Assembly: GCA_021806885.1 (NCBI GenBank)
Contig: JAKAPT010000010.1
Span: 1-33,907, forward strand
DNA: 33,907 bases
Direction: 5' to 3'
DNA from: a bacterium
GTDB lineage: Bacteria; SZUA-79; Acidulodesulfobacterales; Acidulodesulfobacteraceae
Shown here: in pieces, positions 20,871 through 29,502 of the stretch
Layout of the letters: the number at the start of each line of letters is the position of its first letter
Numbering within the stretch: the stretch's first letter is position 1
The notes under the pieces: generated by a model
Seen by the model: only the letters and a program-made list of their open reading frames with translations
Databases searched by the model: none
What the model was told of the DNA's origin: nothing
Translations under genes and position numbers: made by a program

Positions 20871-21403
20871 AAAGACAGGCATGACCTTCCGTGACCCTTC
20901 CTGTTAACAAGCCTGAAAGGAGAATATACGCCCGAAAGCTCTTCGGCCTTTTCATGCTGGATTATAATCTCGGGAAAGGGGGCCGGAAGTATTGAAAGAG
21001 ACCGGATGGCCTTTTCGCACATATTCGAATCATAAGGCGGGTCCATAAAAATAAAATCCGGATTATATTTCCCAATATCTCCTTTTTCAATCGCCCTTAT
21101 TACATCCTTTTTTATTATTTTTACCCTATCCTGGACCTTAAACTTACTTGCCGTGTTAATGATTGAGGCTGTTAAAAGACTTGATGTTTCCACAAAAACG
21201 CAAAAGGAAGCCCCCCGGGAAATAGCTTCAAAGCCTACATTTCCCGAACCCGCAAATAAATCGCAAAAGATCCTGTTCTCGATATTTTTCCCCAAAACGT
21301 TAAACAATGCCCCCTTTAAAATGTCCGAGGAGGGCAGAACATTTTTAATATTATAAACATTTGGTATTATCCTGCCCTTCAGTGAACCGCTTATTATTCT
21401 CAT
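20855..21403 (-). CDS. rsmD: 16S rRNA (guanine966-N2)-methyltransferase
   Basis: [43 protein letters not shown]. Confidence 0.93.
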   Translation of the reverse strand: MRIISGSLKGRIIPNVYNIKNVLPSSDILKGALFNVLGKNIENRIFCDLFAGSGNVGFEAISRGASFCVFVETSSLLTASIINTASKFKVQDRVKIIKKDVIRAIEKGDIGKYNPDFIFMDPPYDSNMCEKAIRSLSILPAPFPEIIIQHEKAEELSGVYSPFRLVNRKGHGRSCLSFYSAL

Positions 21404-22149
21404 CCGGAGCCCTCAAGCGTAAGCAGTTTCTCCTTGAAAGCAACCCCCTCGCCCCCGGTGAAACCGCCTGTTTCTCCGCCGGACATTATAACCCTGTGGC
21501 ACGGGATTAAAATCGGCGTCCTGTTTTTGGAAAGCGCCCTCGCGCACGCCCTTGCGTATTTTTTGGCAAATCCCGCCCTGAGCGCCAATTCCCCATAGGA
21601 TATGGTTTTGCCATATTCGACGGACCTTAATTCGCTTAGTATTTTTTTTGAAAAATCCGAATAAATGGAGAAATTTACGGGAATATCTTTAAAACCCCCG
21701 GCTTTGGGAGCAGCGTTCTTACCTGAAAAGTAGCCGTCAAAAAGCCTGATTAAATCCAAAAGGTGGGGAAATTGTTTTATCTCTCTCGCGCGGACAGGAA
21801 TACACGGAGCACCGTTCAATAATTCCCTGGGTTTTCCGGCATTCCGCCGGGGATTTAATATTTCAATTTCTTCAATATTATGTTTTGAGAACTTGATTTG
21901 TAAGCCAGCAAGACGGGTTTTATACCCGAAGACGTATATCGGCGGCTTATCTTCAAGCCTGTTTGTGCCCGCAGGTACCGGCGCACGCGCATGCCGGGGC
22001 TTTTGATTCTTCTTTTTTTGCAGCGCCCGGCTCCTCCCGCGTTTCCGTTCCTTCTTTTTTCTTTTTTGATCCTGAAGAAGCGGCATAATCTGTTTTGTAC
22101 CACCCGGAGCCTTTGAGCTGGAAACTGGTATTGGATATAAGCTTTTCAA
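21400..22149 (-). CDS. ogt: methylated-DNA--protein-cysteine S-methyltransferase; the listed start overlaps fmdB heavily, so the true start is probably near or below 21960
   Basis: [14 protein letters not shown]...[48 protein letters not shown] (PCHRV active site). Confidence 0.85.
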   Translation of the reverse strand: MKSLYPIPVSSSKAPGGTKQIMPLLQDQKRKKKERKRGRSRALQKKKNQKPRHARAPVPAGTNRLEDKPPIYVFGYKTRLAGLQIKFSKHNIEEIEILNPRRNAGKPRELLNGAPCIPVRAREIKQFPHLLDLIRLFDGYFSGKNAAPKAGGFKDIPVNFSIYSDFSKKILSELRSVEYGKTISYGELALRAGFAKKYARACARALSKNRTPILIPCHRVIMSGGETGGFTGGEGVAFKEKLLTLEGSG

Positions 22150-22255
22150 GTTTTCCGCCGCATTTAGGGCATTCTTGAAGAGGCTTTTCGTTGATACCCT
22201 GAATAATTTCGATATAGTTTCCGCAATTTTTACACTTATATTCCCTGATAGGCAT
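21953..22255 (-). CDS. FmdB-family zinc-ribbon protein
   Basis: [41 protein letters not shown]...[13 protein letters not shown]. Confidence 0.92.
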   Translation of the reverse strand: MPIREYKCKNCGNYIEIIQGINEKPLQECPKCGGKLEKLISNTSFQLKGSGWYKTDYAASSGSKKKKEGTETREEPGAAKKEESKAPACACAGTCGHKQA

Positions 22256-22502
22256 TTCTATCTTTTTCCTCCGTAAAAAATTTATTCATCTTTATTTCTT
22301 CTACTATTATAGCATTTATTTCATTATTTTGAAATCAATAAAATTTATATTATAATGATTGAAATATGAGCTTCGCTGAGCGCTCCATTGGCTGCGCGGA
22401 AGGGCAATGTAATTGGCCGGCGGGTAACACCCGCAGCTCGGTTTTCTTGACATGGGCTTGCCGTTTTTCTTTTTGTTCTGAATTAATCCTGAAGGAGCGC
22501 AC

Positions 22503-23138
22503 ATGATGCCTGACATTGAACAAATAGAGTATTTCAGCGGACTTGACGAAAAAACCCTCGGAAGGGTCAAGAACATTCTCCATGAAGAAAACTATGAAAC
22601 GGGAGAAAATATCCTCATGGAGGGGGAAAAGTCCCCGGGGATCTATTTCGTAAAATCGGGAACGGTAAAGGTCTATAAATCCTCCAGGGAGGGAAGGGAG
22701 CAGATACTAAAGCTCATTAACCCCTGGGAATCCTTTAACGACGTTACCGTCTTTTCAAGCAGTATAAATCCAGCCTCGGCCGACGCCGTAACCCCCGCAA
22801 GACTTTATCTCCTTAAAGGGAACGATTTAAAAAGCCTGATTTACGAACACCCGGAAATCTCCCTCAACATTATAAAAAGCCTAACCGAGAAGTTAAGGTT
22901 CCTTACGGGAAGGATAGAAGACCTTTCGTTAAGGAAGGTGCAGGAAAGAATAGCCAAAATGATTTTGCTTTTCGAGGGGCAGAAGCTCTCCCAGAAGCTT
23001 ATCGCCGATATTGCCGGAACCGCCAGGGAGGTAGTTTCAAGGGCACTGCATGACCTCGCCGCCCAAAACATTGTCAAAATAGACAAACGCGATATTATAA
23101 TAACCGACAGGGAAAAACTGAAAAAACTGGTGGAATAA
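22503..23138 (+). CDS. Crp/Fnr-family transcriptional regulator
   Basis: Cyclic-nucleotide-binding fold (GENILMEGEKSPGIYFVKSGTVKVYK) plus HTH (LSQKLIADIAGTAREVVSRALHDLAAQNIV). Lacks the N-terminal Cys set of canonical FNR. Confidence 0.93.
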   Translation: MMPDIEQIEYFSGLDEKTLGRVKNILHEENYETGENILMEGEKSPGIYFVKSGTVKVYKSSREGREQILKLINPWESFNDVTVFSSSINPASADAVTPARLYLLKGNDLKSLIYEHPEISLNIIKSLTEKLRFLTGRIEDLSLRKVQERIAKMILLFEGQKLSQKLIADIAGTAREVVSRALHDLAAQNIVKIDKRDIIITDREKLKKLVE

Positions 23139-23151
23139 TTCTTCGGGGCAG

Positions 23152-25428
23152 TTAGAATATAAAAAACGCCTGTGCGGCGGATTTGAGCATTTTAATATAT
23201 TTTCGGGCATCCACCGGAGCGGGGCTATGCATAAAAAGCGCGTATGGCATGGCCTTTACGGGAGGGGCGTCCACGTAGACCATGTCTACGTGCGAGCCCT
23301 GCTTTACCGCCTTTCCCTCGGCTATCAGGGTCTGCGCCGCCTCGGCCGTATCCGTCCTTTTTGAGTACGCAAGGGGGTCAACCGATATCGATTTCCTCAC
23401 GACAAGCTCCCAGGCATGGTAACGCCCGCAGTTCACGGCATCAATATAGTCCTTAAGGAGGGCGTCCACGGCGGGCAGAAGCAAGCCAAACCCCCTGACG
23501 TCCGGGGCTTTGGACAGGATTTCAAGGGCCTCCGACTGAAACCTTTTTACCAGTAGCGGGGTATCCCTGCGCCTGAGCTCGATGCCCCTGATTTTAAAAT
23601 CATTGCCTTTCCCGTCGAACAGGCCGTAAAACCTGTTGGAAACGCCCACGCCGCTCTCCTTTGAAGGCAGAAAGGCTATCCATTTATAAATGCCTTCGAG
23701 CGCTATTTCAAAACCGACGGCATTTTTGCCCCTGTTTATCCCTTTAAACCTGTCCCTTATTATATCGTTTATCCGTCCTACGGCGGCCTTATAGTCGGCG
23801 GTCCCCGCCCCCTTTTTTGCTATCCATACGCAGTCGGTAAGGCCGTGGAGGAGATTGAAACCTTCGTCCTCGGCGACCTCTTTTGCCGTAAGAAGCAGTT
23901 CCCTCCCTATGGCGGTCGTGGCCTCATGCGATTCTATCCTTCCGAATTTCGCGTTTTTATATCCTAAGTAACCAAAGCACACGACGAGGAGCCATTTCAG
24001 GGCCGTCCTTCTTTTCCCGAGAACCCCCGAAGGGTCTTCAAGCCCCTTGTAGCTGTTCCTCCTTTCTATGAGCATCTTTATCGCCGAGGGCACTATCCCC
24101 GTATTTTTAGAGCATACCCTGTAGCCGGTAAAGGGAAGCCTTGTATTGCATTCCCGGTGAGGGCAGTTTATGGTTTCGTAGGAAAGGTTATAGTTGACTA
24201 TAATGGAAGGATACATGGAAACGAAATCGCACTCGGCCACGTTTTCGTGGAGGCCGGTAAGAGGCCTGTAAGTGAGCCCGCCTTTGTCTATTTTAATAAG
24301 GCTTGAGAGGGTTTTAAAATCCTCGGGCATCGTTTTAAGGTAGGGTACCAGGATGTCTCTTGATATCGCGTAATTGGTTTCTATGGCCGTAACGACCGTG
24401 CCGGGGGAAACCCTCGAGAGCCTCTGGACGGGTATGGCGGAAAGCCGGGAGAGCTCTATTATCCCGTCAAGACCGGCCTCGCCGTAGAAAAAAGAATTTC
24501 TCCCGTCTATGTGGAGCCTGCCTTTAAGTATTACCGATGAATATTTGTATAGCGTCCTGCCGTAGGAAAAATACGTCCTGCCGGAACCGGGCCGGGAAGC
24601 GGCGGAGCGCGGGGTAGGCGGCTTCGCGGCGCTTTCCCTGTTTAAATACCTGAGCGCGCCCCTTTCGCCAATAAGCCTTCTTAAGATATAGCTATCTCCA
24701 TAGCTGCTTATTATGGCGTCGGGATCGTATTTCCTGAAAATGCCCTCGAAATAATCCATATTTTCGTCGGATATCGTCCCCGAGAACAGTTCCATGTTAT
24801 TTTCGTCTGAAATGAATTGACCCTTGCCATCTACCCGGCGGTTTATAGTATTTTTTATATAAAAACTTACCTTAAGGGCAGGGGGATAGAACATGTGCGC
24901 GGGGTCTAAATCATGTGCCTCGCGACCTCCCGGCCCCTCGGGGGATATTTTCATAATAACGATATCCGGAATATCGTAGAACAATTCGCGAGGCTTTCCC
25001 GCCGGCGTCACCCTGGCGCTTTTGCCGTCCAGCGCGCACCTGCAAAATGGGAAGAGGCCGCTATCTTGCAGGAACATCTCTTCGGCGGGCATGTCCATAT
25101 TGAAGAAGTCCGCGCGGGCGGATATCCCGGATTCCCTTATGAATTTAAGAACGCTGTTATAAACCGCGGGATTTCCGGAGGTTACTTTTAGAACAGGAAC
25201 GGCGTTAAAAAATACGTCCTGTTTTTCACAATGGGCAATATCCACAAGCCCGCCGAACCTTTTCCCGAATAATCCCATTATTTCCGCGAAGTTGTCCGTT
25301 CTTTTGAAATAAACATAGGGACGGTAAGGCACGGCAACGCTAACGCGCCTGCCGTCGTCAAGGATAAGCCACATGACTATGCCGGCGGGGGAGGAGTAGG
25401 CGTCCAAGAGGAATGCGGGGGTTTCCAT
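23152..25428 (-). CDS. family B DNA polymerase with degenerate exonuclease motifs (PolB-like)
   Basis: Motif A ECDFVSMYPSIIVNYNLS; motif B region ALKWLLVVCFGYLGYKNAKFG; motif C HGLTDCVWI; N-terminal exonuclease-type region present but without a recognisable DIE motif. Confidence 0.88.
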   Translation of the reverse strand: METPAFLLDAYSSPAGIVMWLILDDGRRVSVAVPYRPYVYFKRTDNFAEIMGLFGKRFGGLVDIAHCEKQDVFFNAVPVLKVTSGNPAVYNSVLKFIRESGISARADFFNMDMPAEEMFLQDSGLFPFCRCALDGKSARVTPAGKPRELFYDIPDIVIMKISPEGPGGREAHDLDPAHMFYPPALKVSFYIKNTINRRVDGKGQFISDENNMELFSGTISDENMDYFEGIFRKYDPDAIISSYGDSYILRRLIGERGALRYLNRESAAKPPTPRSAASRPGSGRTYFSYGRTLYKYSSVILKGRLHIDGRNSFFYGEAGLDGIIELSRLSAIPVQRLSRVSPGTVVTAIETNYAISRDILVPYLKTMPEDFKTLSSLIKIDKGGLTYRPLTGLHENVAECDFVSMYPSIIVNYNLSYETINCPHRECNTRLPFTGYRVCSKNTGIVPSAIKMLIERRNSYKGLEDPSGVLGKRRTALKWLLVVCFGYLGYKNAKFGRIESHEATTAIGRELLLTAKEVAEDEGFNLLHGLTDCVWIAKKGAGTADYKAAVGRINDIIRDRFKGINRGKNAVGFEIALEGIYKWIAFLPSKESGVGVSNRFYGLFDGKGNDFKIRGIELRRRDTPLLVKRFQSEALEILSKAPDVRGFGLLLPAVDALLKDYIDAVNCGRYHAWELVVRKSISVDPLAYSKRTDTAEAAQTLIAEGKAVKQGSHVDMVYVDAPPVKAMPYALFMHSPAPVDARKYIKMLKSAAQAFFIF

Positions 25429-25442
25429 TGCGATAAACTTTT

Positions 25443-25784
25443 TTATGAGCGGAACGGAACGGGTTCCGGCAGCGTCAGGGCGGCAGGCGTTCCGGCCTCC
25501 TCTTTCTGCCGGTTTTCGCCTTCGAGGGTCAAAAGCCTTTGACTTAGCTCGCTAATATATTTTTCCTGCTCTATAAGCATAGAGATAAGCATTCCTTCAA
25601 AGGGATAGGTCTTTTCCGCGCAGGCTATCTCCCCGGAATGGCACAATGCCCTGGAGAAAAGCCTGTCGAACACAACCCTGTCTTCTTTTCTTAAAGCCCT
25701 CCTGTAATCTGCCCATTGTTCTTTTTCCTGTTTTATTAGCGCCGTAGGCGGCAAAAGGGTTCTTCCCATTAATAACTCCTGCAA
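25443..25784 (-). CDS. small alpha-helical protein of unknown function, between the polymerase and the RadA-like gene
   Basis: Open ORF, 14 nt from polB; ALRKEDRVVFDRLFSRALCHSGEI..PFEGMLISMLIEQEKYISEL pattern looks family-like but unnamed. Confidence 0.7.
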   Translation of the reverse strand: MQELLMGRTLLPPTALIKQEKEQWADYRRALRKEDRVVFDRLFSRALCHSGEIACAEKTYPFEGMLISMLIEQEKYISELSQRLLTLEGENRQKEEAGTPAALTLPEPVPFRS

Positions 25785-25786
25785 AT

Positions 25787-26476
25787 TTACTTTTCAAAAT
25801 TAATAAACGAAGTCTCGCCGGTTTCCAGTTTTTGTAGATTGTTAATAGCAGTCTTGCCGGATATTTCGAGAGTAACTAAACCTTTATGAAAAAATTCGTC
25901 CCTCGTGGTTACAACGGCGGGGCAGGGGGACTCGTCTATAAGCGCGAGTATATCCTCTATAACGCCGTCGTTCACGACATAAGGGGAATTTTCCGCCGTA
26001 GCGTAATAATCGTATATGAGCCTGTCTATGTTGTGTATTATCAACATAATATTCGCCATGGCTTCCGTCTTAGCGGAAACGCCCCTTGCCTTAGGGACAC
26101 CGCTTAAAGAAACGGCATGAGCCTCTGTGTCTTCGGCAAAAAGCGCGGATAACCTGGATTTTAATTGATGGGCCGTGAACATCCTCGAAACAAGGATATT
26201 GCCCAAAATCCTTGCGGCTATATCCCTGTAGTCGCGCCTGAAATTCCTTCCGGCCTGTTTCAACGCGGTATTTTTAACAAGGCCCGCAAGGCGGTATGGG
26301 TCAAAGCTGTTTCCGCAGTCTATAATAATGATTTTTTTATTTCCGTTGCCGGTAACGTAATTTAGCAGAATGAAATCATATAGCCTTGAAAAATTTTCGT
26401 CGGCCCCGGCTTTCCATTTCCCTTTAAAAGAACAAGAGGCGAACATTTTGCCCAGATTTTTTAATAATGCTTCCAA
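25787..26476 (-). CDS. RadA/Rad51-like protein lacking a canonical Walker A
   Basis: KKIIIIDCGNSFDPYRLAGLVKNTALK resembles RadA/Rad51 (IDTEgtFrpeR..) and ARILGNILVSRMFTAHQLKSRL resembles Rad51 DNvayARAfntdHQ; no GxxxxGK[ST] found in the protein. Confidence 0.6.
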   Translation of the reverse strand: MEALLKNLGKMFASCSFKGKWKAGADENFSRLYDFILLNYVTGNGNKKIIIIDCGNSFDPYRLAGLVKNTALKQAGRNFRRDYRDIAARILGNILVSRMFTAHQLKSRLSALFAEDTEAHAVSLSGVPKARGVSAKTEAMANIMLIIHNIDRLIYDYYATAENSPYVVNDGVIEDILALIDESPCPAVVTTRDEFFHKGLVTLEISGKTAINNLQKLETGETSFINFEK

Positions 26477-26481
26477 TGTTT

Positions 26482-27000
26482 TTATCCTTTCTTTTCTATG
26501 TTAAATCCTATTTTATTTGACGATTTTTTTGGCAGAACCATAAGCTGACGGATGGCGTCGAAAACTATTTTAAACTGGGCGTCATATTTCTTTTCAAGGT
26601 CTTCAAGCTTCCTGGCTAAATCTTTATGGGATAATATCATTTCACGCAGTTTTACAAACGCCCTCATTATTTGTATATTTACCTCTACAGCACGGTCGCT
26701 GTTAAGTACGCCCGATAGCATTGCAATACCTTGTTCCGTAAATACATAAGGTTGAAAACCTCCAAGATATTTACGCGATGGTATCGCATTCCGCGATACC
26801 ATGACATCAATCTCCGTTTCACTCAACTGAAACATAAAATCGTCGGGAAACCGCTTTATATTCCTTTTTACTTGCTCTCTTAACCGTATCGGCTTAACGC
26901 TATATAAGTCGGCAAGGTCCTTGTCAAGCATTACCTTCCTGCCGCGTACCAGGTAGATTTTGTTTTCGATAAGTTCAGATGGAATGATTGAATTAGGCAT
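26482..27000 (-). CDS. ORF6N-domain DNA-binding protein
   Basis: LVRGRKVMLDKDLADLYSVKPIRLREQVKRNIKRFPDDFMFQLSETE..., FTEQGIAMLSGVLNSDRAVEVNIQIMRAFVKLR. Confidence 0.9.
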   Translation of the reverse strand: MPNSIIPSELIENKIYLVRGRKVMLDKDLADLYSVKPIRLREQVKRNIKRFPDDFMFQLSETEIDVMVSRNAIPSRKYLGGFQPYVFTEQGIAMLSGVLNSDRAVEVNIQIMRAFVKLREMILSHKDLARKLEDLEKKYDAQFKIVFDAIRQLMVLPKKSSNKIGFNIEKKG

Positions 27001-27012
27001 AGTTGGACCCCT

Positions 27013-27684
27013 TTAATATTTTCTCAATAGCCCTGCAAGTTCGCCGATTATTCTTACCCTGGCGGCATCGAGAATTATGGGCTTAAAAAGAGGGTTGGAG
27101 GGCACGAGTTTTACCTTTCCGCCGCCTGTTTTATAATATCTTTTAAGCGTCGCCTCATAGCCGTCGACTATGGCCGCTACAATCTTTCCATTTGGAACTT
27201 CAGCGGTTTTTTTAAGTATAATCGTATCCCCGTCCTTTATCATGTCGTCTGTCATGGAATCGCCTTTTACCTTAAGGGCAAATAAATCCCGCTTGTTTCT
27301 TGCGTGGAAATCTTCCGGTATGGAAATTGATTCTTCTACCTGAACGGCCTCCACGGGGTAGCCGGCTTCTATATAGCCGTAAAGGGGGATAAGCCCTCCT
27401 CCTGAAACTTCGCTCTCATATGAGCTATGCCGAACCTCGTTTCCGTTTTGAGCCGTCACCGGAAAAATTTTTCCGGCAAAACCGGTCAAAAATAACGACC
27501 TTTTTTTACCGGAAATATCAGATATAAATCCCTTTTCCTTAAGAATTTTAATATATTTAAAAACAGTGGATTTCGAAGAAACGCCCACGCCTTCGCCTAT
27601 CTCGAGATATGAAGGCGAATATTCCCTTTCTTTAAGGAATTTCCCGATATAATCCAGAACCCTTTTCTGTTTTTTGCTTAGCAT
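27013..27684 (-). CDS. lexA: LexA repressor (SOS regulator)
   Basis: MLSKKQKRVLDYIGKFLKEREYSPSYLEIGE; cleavage-site AG (YIEAGYP), catalytic GDSM and TLKRYY Lys. Confidence 0.95.
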   Translation of the reverse strand: MLSKKQKRVLDYIGKFLKEREYSPSYLEIGEGVGVSSKSTVFKYIKILKEKGFISDISGKKRSLFLTGFAGKIFPVTAQNGNEVRHSSYESEVSGGGLIPLYGYIEAGYPVEAVQVEESISIPEDFHARNKRDLFALKVKGDSMTDDMIKDGDTIILKKTAEVPNGKIVAAIVDGYEATLKRYYKTGGGKVKLVPSNPLFKPIILDAARVRIIGELAGLLRKY

Positions 27685-27690
27685 GTTTTA

Positions 27691-27720
27691 ATTATAGCGA
27701 ACATAAGGCGAACATGTCAA
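27691..27720 (-). promoter_or_regulatory. sigma70-type promoter of lexA operon with embedded LexA box
   Basis: Reverse complement TTGACA-TGTTCGCCTTATGTTCGC-TATAAT: perfect -35 and -10 with 18-nt spacer; spacer contains GTTC-N7-GTTC (27699-27713). Confidence 0.9.
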
Positions 27721-28252
27721 GCGGGAAATAAAAACCAAAAGCCTCTTCGCCAATGCGTCCTTGGAAATAAGGCTTACGTCCACAGGAAACGTCCTGGGGA
27801 GGGGTGAGGGCGTCTATGAACGGGAAGCCCCTTTCCTTATAGATTTTATCAACGGAGGAGACTATCTCCTTGATTCCTTTAAAGGTAAGGGGCCTGTTCA
27901 GGAAAGAGGATACCTTCTTTAAGAAGGAGGGGGTCTTTAAGAACGGAAGGCCCTTTACGGAAATGCCATTCAGGGACACCCCGTTGGGATTGAAATATTT
28001 GGGGGAGGAAATAAATACAATGCCCTTGAGGAAGGGGACGGCTATCCTGGAAGTTGATACCACCCTGCGGGGCTTGAAGGATGCCTCGGGGGAGGGACGG
28101 ACTGCGGGCTTAGAGGGGCTTAAGTGGGGGTAGACCCCGGTCTCGCCGAAGGAAAGGGAGGGGAAGATTATTAAAGGAAGAAAGAAGATAAAGGCGGAGG
28201 ATATTATTCTTGAAAGATTTAATAGTCCCGGGGAGTTTATTAAACGCTTCAA
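27692..28252 (-). pseudogene. truncated TpsB/FhaC/ShlB-type two-partner-secretion transporter (signal peptide + POTRA only)
   Basis: Signal peptide (FIFFLPLIIFPSLSFGE) then POTRA-like FLNRPLTFKGIKEIVSSVDKIYKERGFPFIDALTPPQDVS; terminates after 186 aa, no beta-barrel before the lexA promoter. Confidence 0.7.
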
Positions 28253-28333
28253 ATGTTGTTACCGTTTCCTTTTCGTTTAAGTGTCGGGTCGTTATGGTTT
28301 AGGTTATGGGCCTGGATATATATGGTTTAGGGT

Positions 28334-28540
28334 TTATCGGGTTTTGATTTTATCCAAAAAAGCCTTCGCCTGGGGGTTGCCCTGGGCGGCGGACTTATGG
28401 AGCCAGTAGAGGGCTTTGGAGGTGTTCTGGGGAACGCCCCCCTGCCCATAGATATACAAAGCGCCAAGTATGCCTTCACCAACGGGGTTTCCATGAATAG
28501 CGGCCTTTTTCCAATATATCCCGTGCATCTTTATTGCCAT
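28334..28540 (-). pseudogene. out-of-frame C-terminal part of a Sel1-repeat gene
   Basis: YWKKAAIHGNPVGEGILGALYIYGQGGVPQNTSKALYWLHKSAAQGNPQAKAFLDKIKTR; best matches the C-termini of the 31565-32569 and 32566-33576 genes, not the gene it follows. Confidence 0.75.
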
Positions 28541-29381
28541 TGGCTGCCGCCTTACGGAACCAGTAGAGACCCTTAGAATAGTCCTGCTTTACTCCAAGGC
28601 CTAAATAATAGATGCCGCCTAATATAAACTGGGCATCGGAATCACCCTGGTTTGCGGCTTTCTTGTACCAGTAGACGGCTTTGGAATAGTCCTGTTTGAC
28701 TCCATGACCTTGATAGTATGCACTGCCTAAATTGAATTGCGCATCTGGATACCCCTGGTTTGCGGCTTTTCTATACCAGTATACGGCTTTGGAATAGTCC
28801 TGTTTTAATCCATATCCGTGGTAGTAAGAGTTACCTAGCTTAACTTGGGCATTGTGATTACCCTTTTCTGCGGCTTTTCTATACCAGTATACGGCTTTGG
28901 AATAGTTTTTTGTAACTCCGTGACCTTGATAGTAAGAGAGGCCTAAATTAACTTGGGAGGCGGAATTTCCTTGATCTGCGGCTTTTCTATACCAGTATAC
29001 GGCTTTGGAATAGTTCCGTTTGACTCCATGACCGTAGTAATAAAAGATACCTAAATCATTTTGTGCACGCGGATTCTCTTGTTCTGCCGCCTCTCGGAAC
29101 CAATAGAAAGCCTTTGAGTAGTCCTGTTTGACTCCTCGACCAAAGTAGTAAAGGCCACCTAAATAATACTGAGCTTCTCCGTTCCCCCGTTCTGCGGCTT
29201 TGGTAAACCAGTAGACGGCTTTTTTATAGCTTTTGGTTATACCATTCCTCCCATAGAAATAATCAATACCTAATTTTCTTTCGGCCTTTGCGGTCAAACC
29301 CCTGGCGTGCGCAGAAAAAGGCAAATAAGACGCAAAAAGCAAAAATATGAATAAAGTTATCAAATAATATTTAGTTTTCAT
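28476..29381 (-). CDS. exported Sel1-repeat (SLR/TPR-like) protein
   Basis: N-terminal signal (MKTKYYLITLFIFLLFASYLPFSAHA) and 36-aa Sel1 units (A.YWFRKAAEQGN..AQ..LG..YY.G.GVKQDYSK). Confidence 0.93.
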   Translation of the reverse strand: MKTKYYLITLFIFLLFASYLPFSAHARGLTAKAERKLGIDYFYGRNGITKSYKKAVYWFTKAAERGNGEAQYYLGGLYYFGRGVKQDYSKAFYWFREAAEQENPRAQNDLGIFYYYGHGVKRNYSKAVYWYRKAADQGNSASQVNLGLSYYQGHGVTKNYSKAVYWYRKAAEKGNHNAQVKLGNSYYHGYGLKQDYSKAVYWYRKAANQGYPDAQFNLGSAYYQGHGVKQDYSKAVYWYKKAANQGDSDAQFILGGIYYLGLGVKQDYSKGLYWFRKAAANGNKDARDILEKGRYSWKPRW

Positions 29382-29502
29382 ATTAATGATTCCCTGTAGT
29401 CGATTATATTAAGTCGCATGTATGAATAAAATTTTCTAAATTGGATAAATTTAATAGCATTAAGATAAGTATAAATTTTATCGTTTTTATTTTTATTATT
29501 AT

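Noticed and set aside
21855-22103. Minus-strand 82-aa ORF ([20 protein letters not shown]...)
   Set aside because: Third frame through the fmdB low-complexity C-terminus and ogt start; no support.
22316-22583. Two small minus-strand ORFs upstream of and into the Crp/Fnr gene
   Set aside because: Overlap the regulator start, no ribosome-binding site or family resemblance; the spacer is better treated as possible leader RNA.
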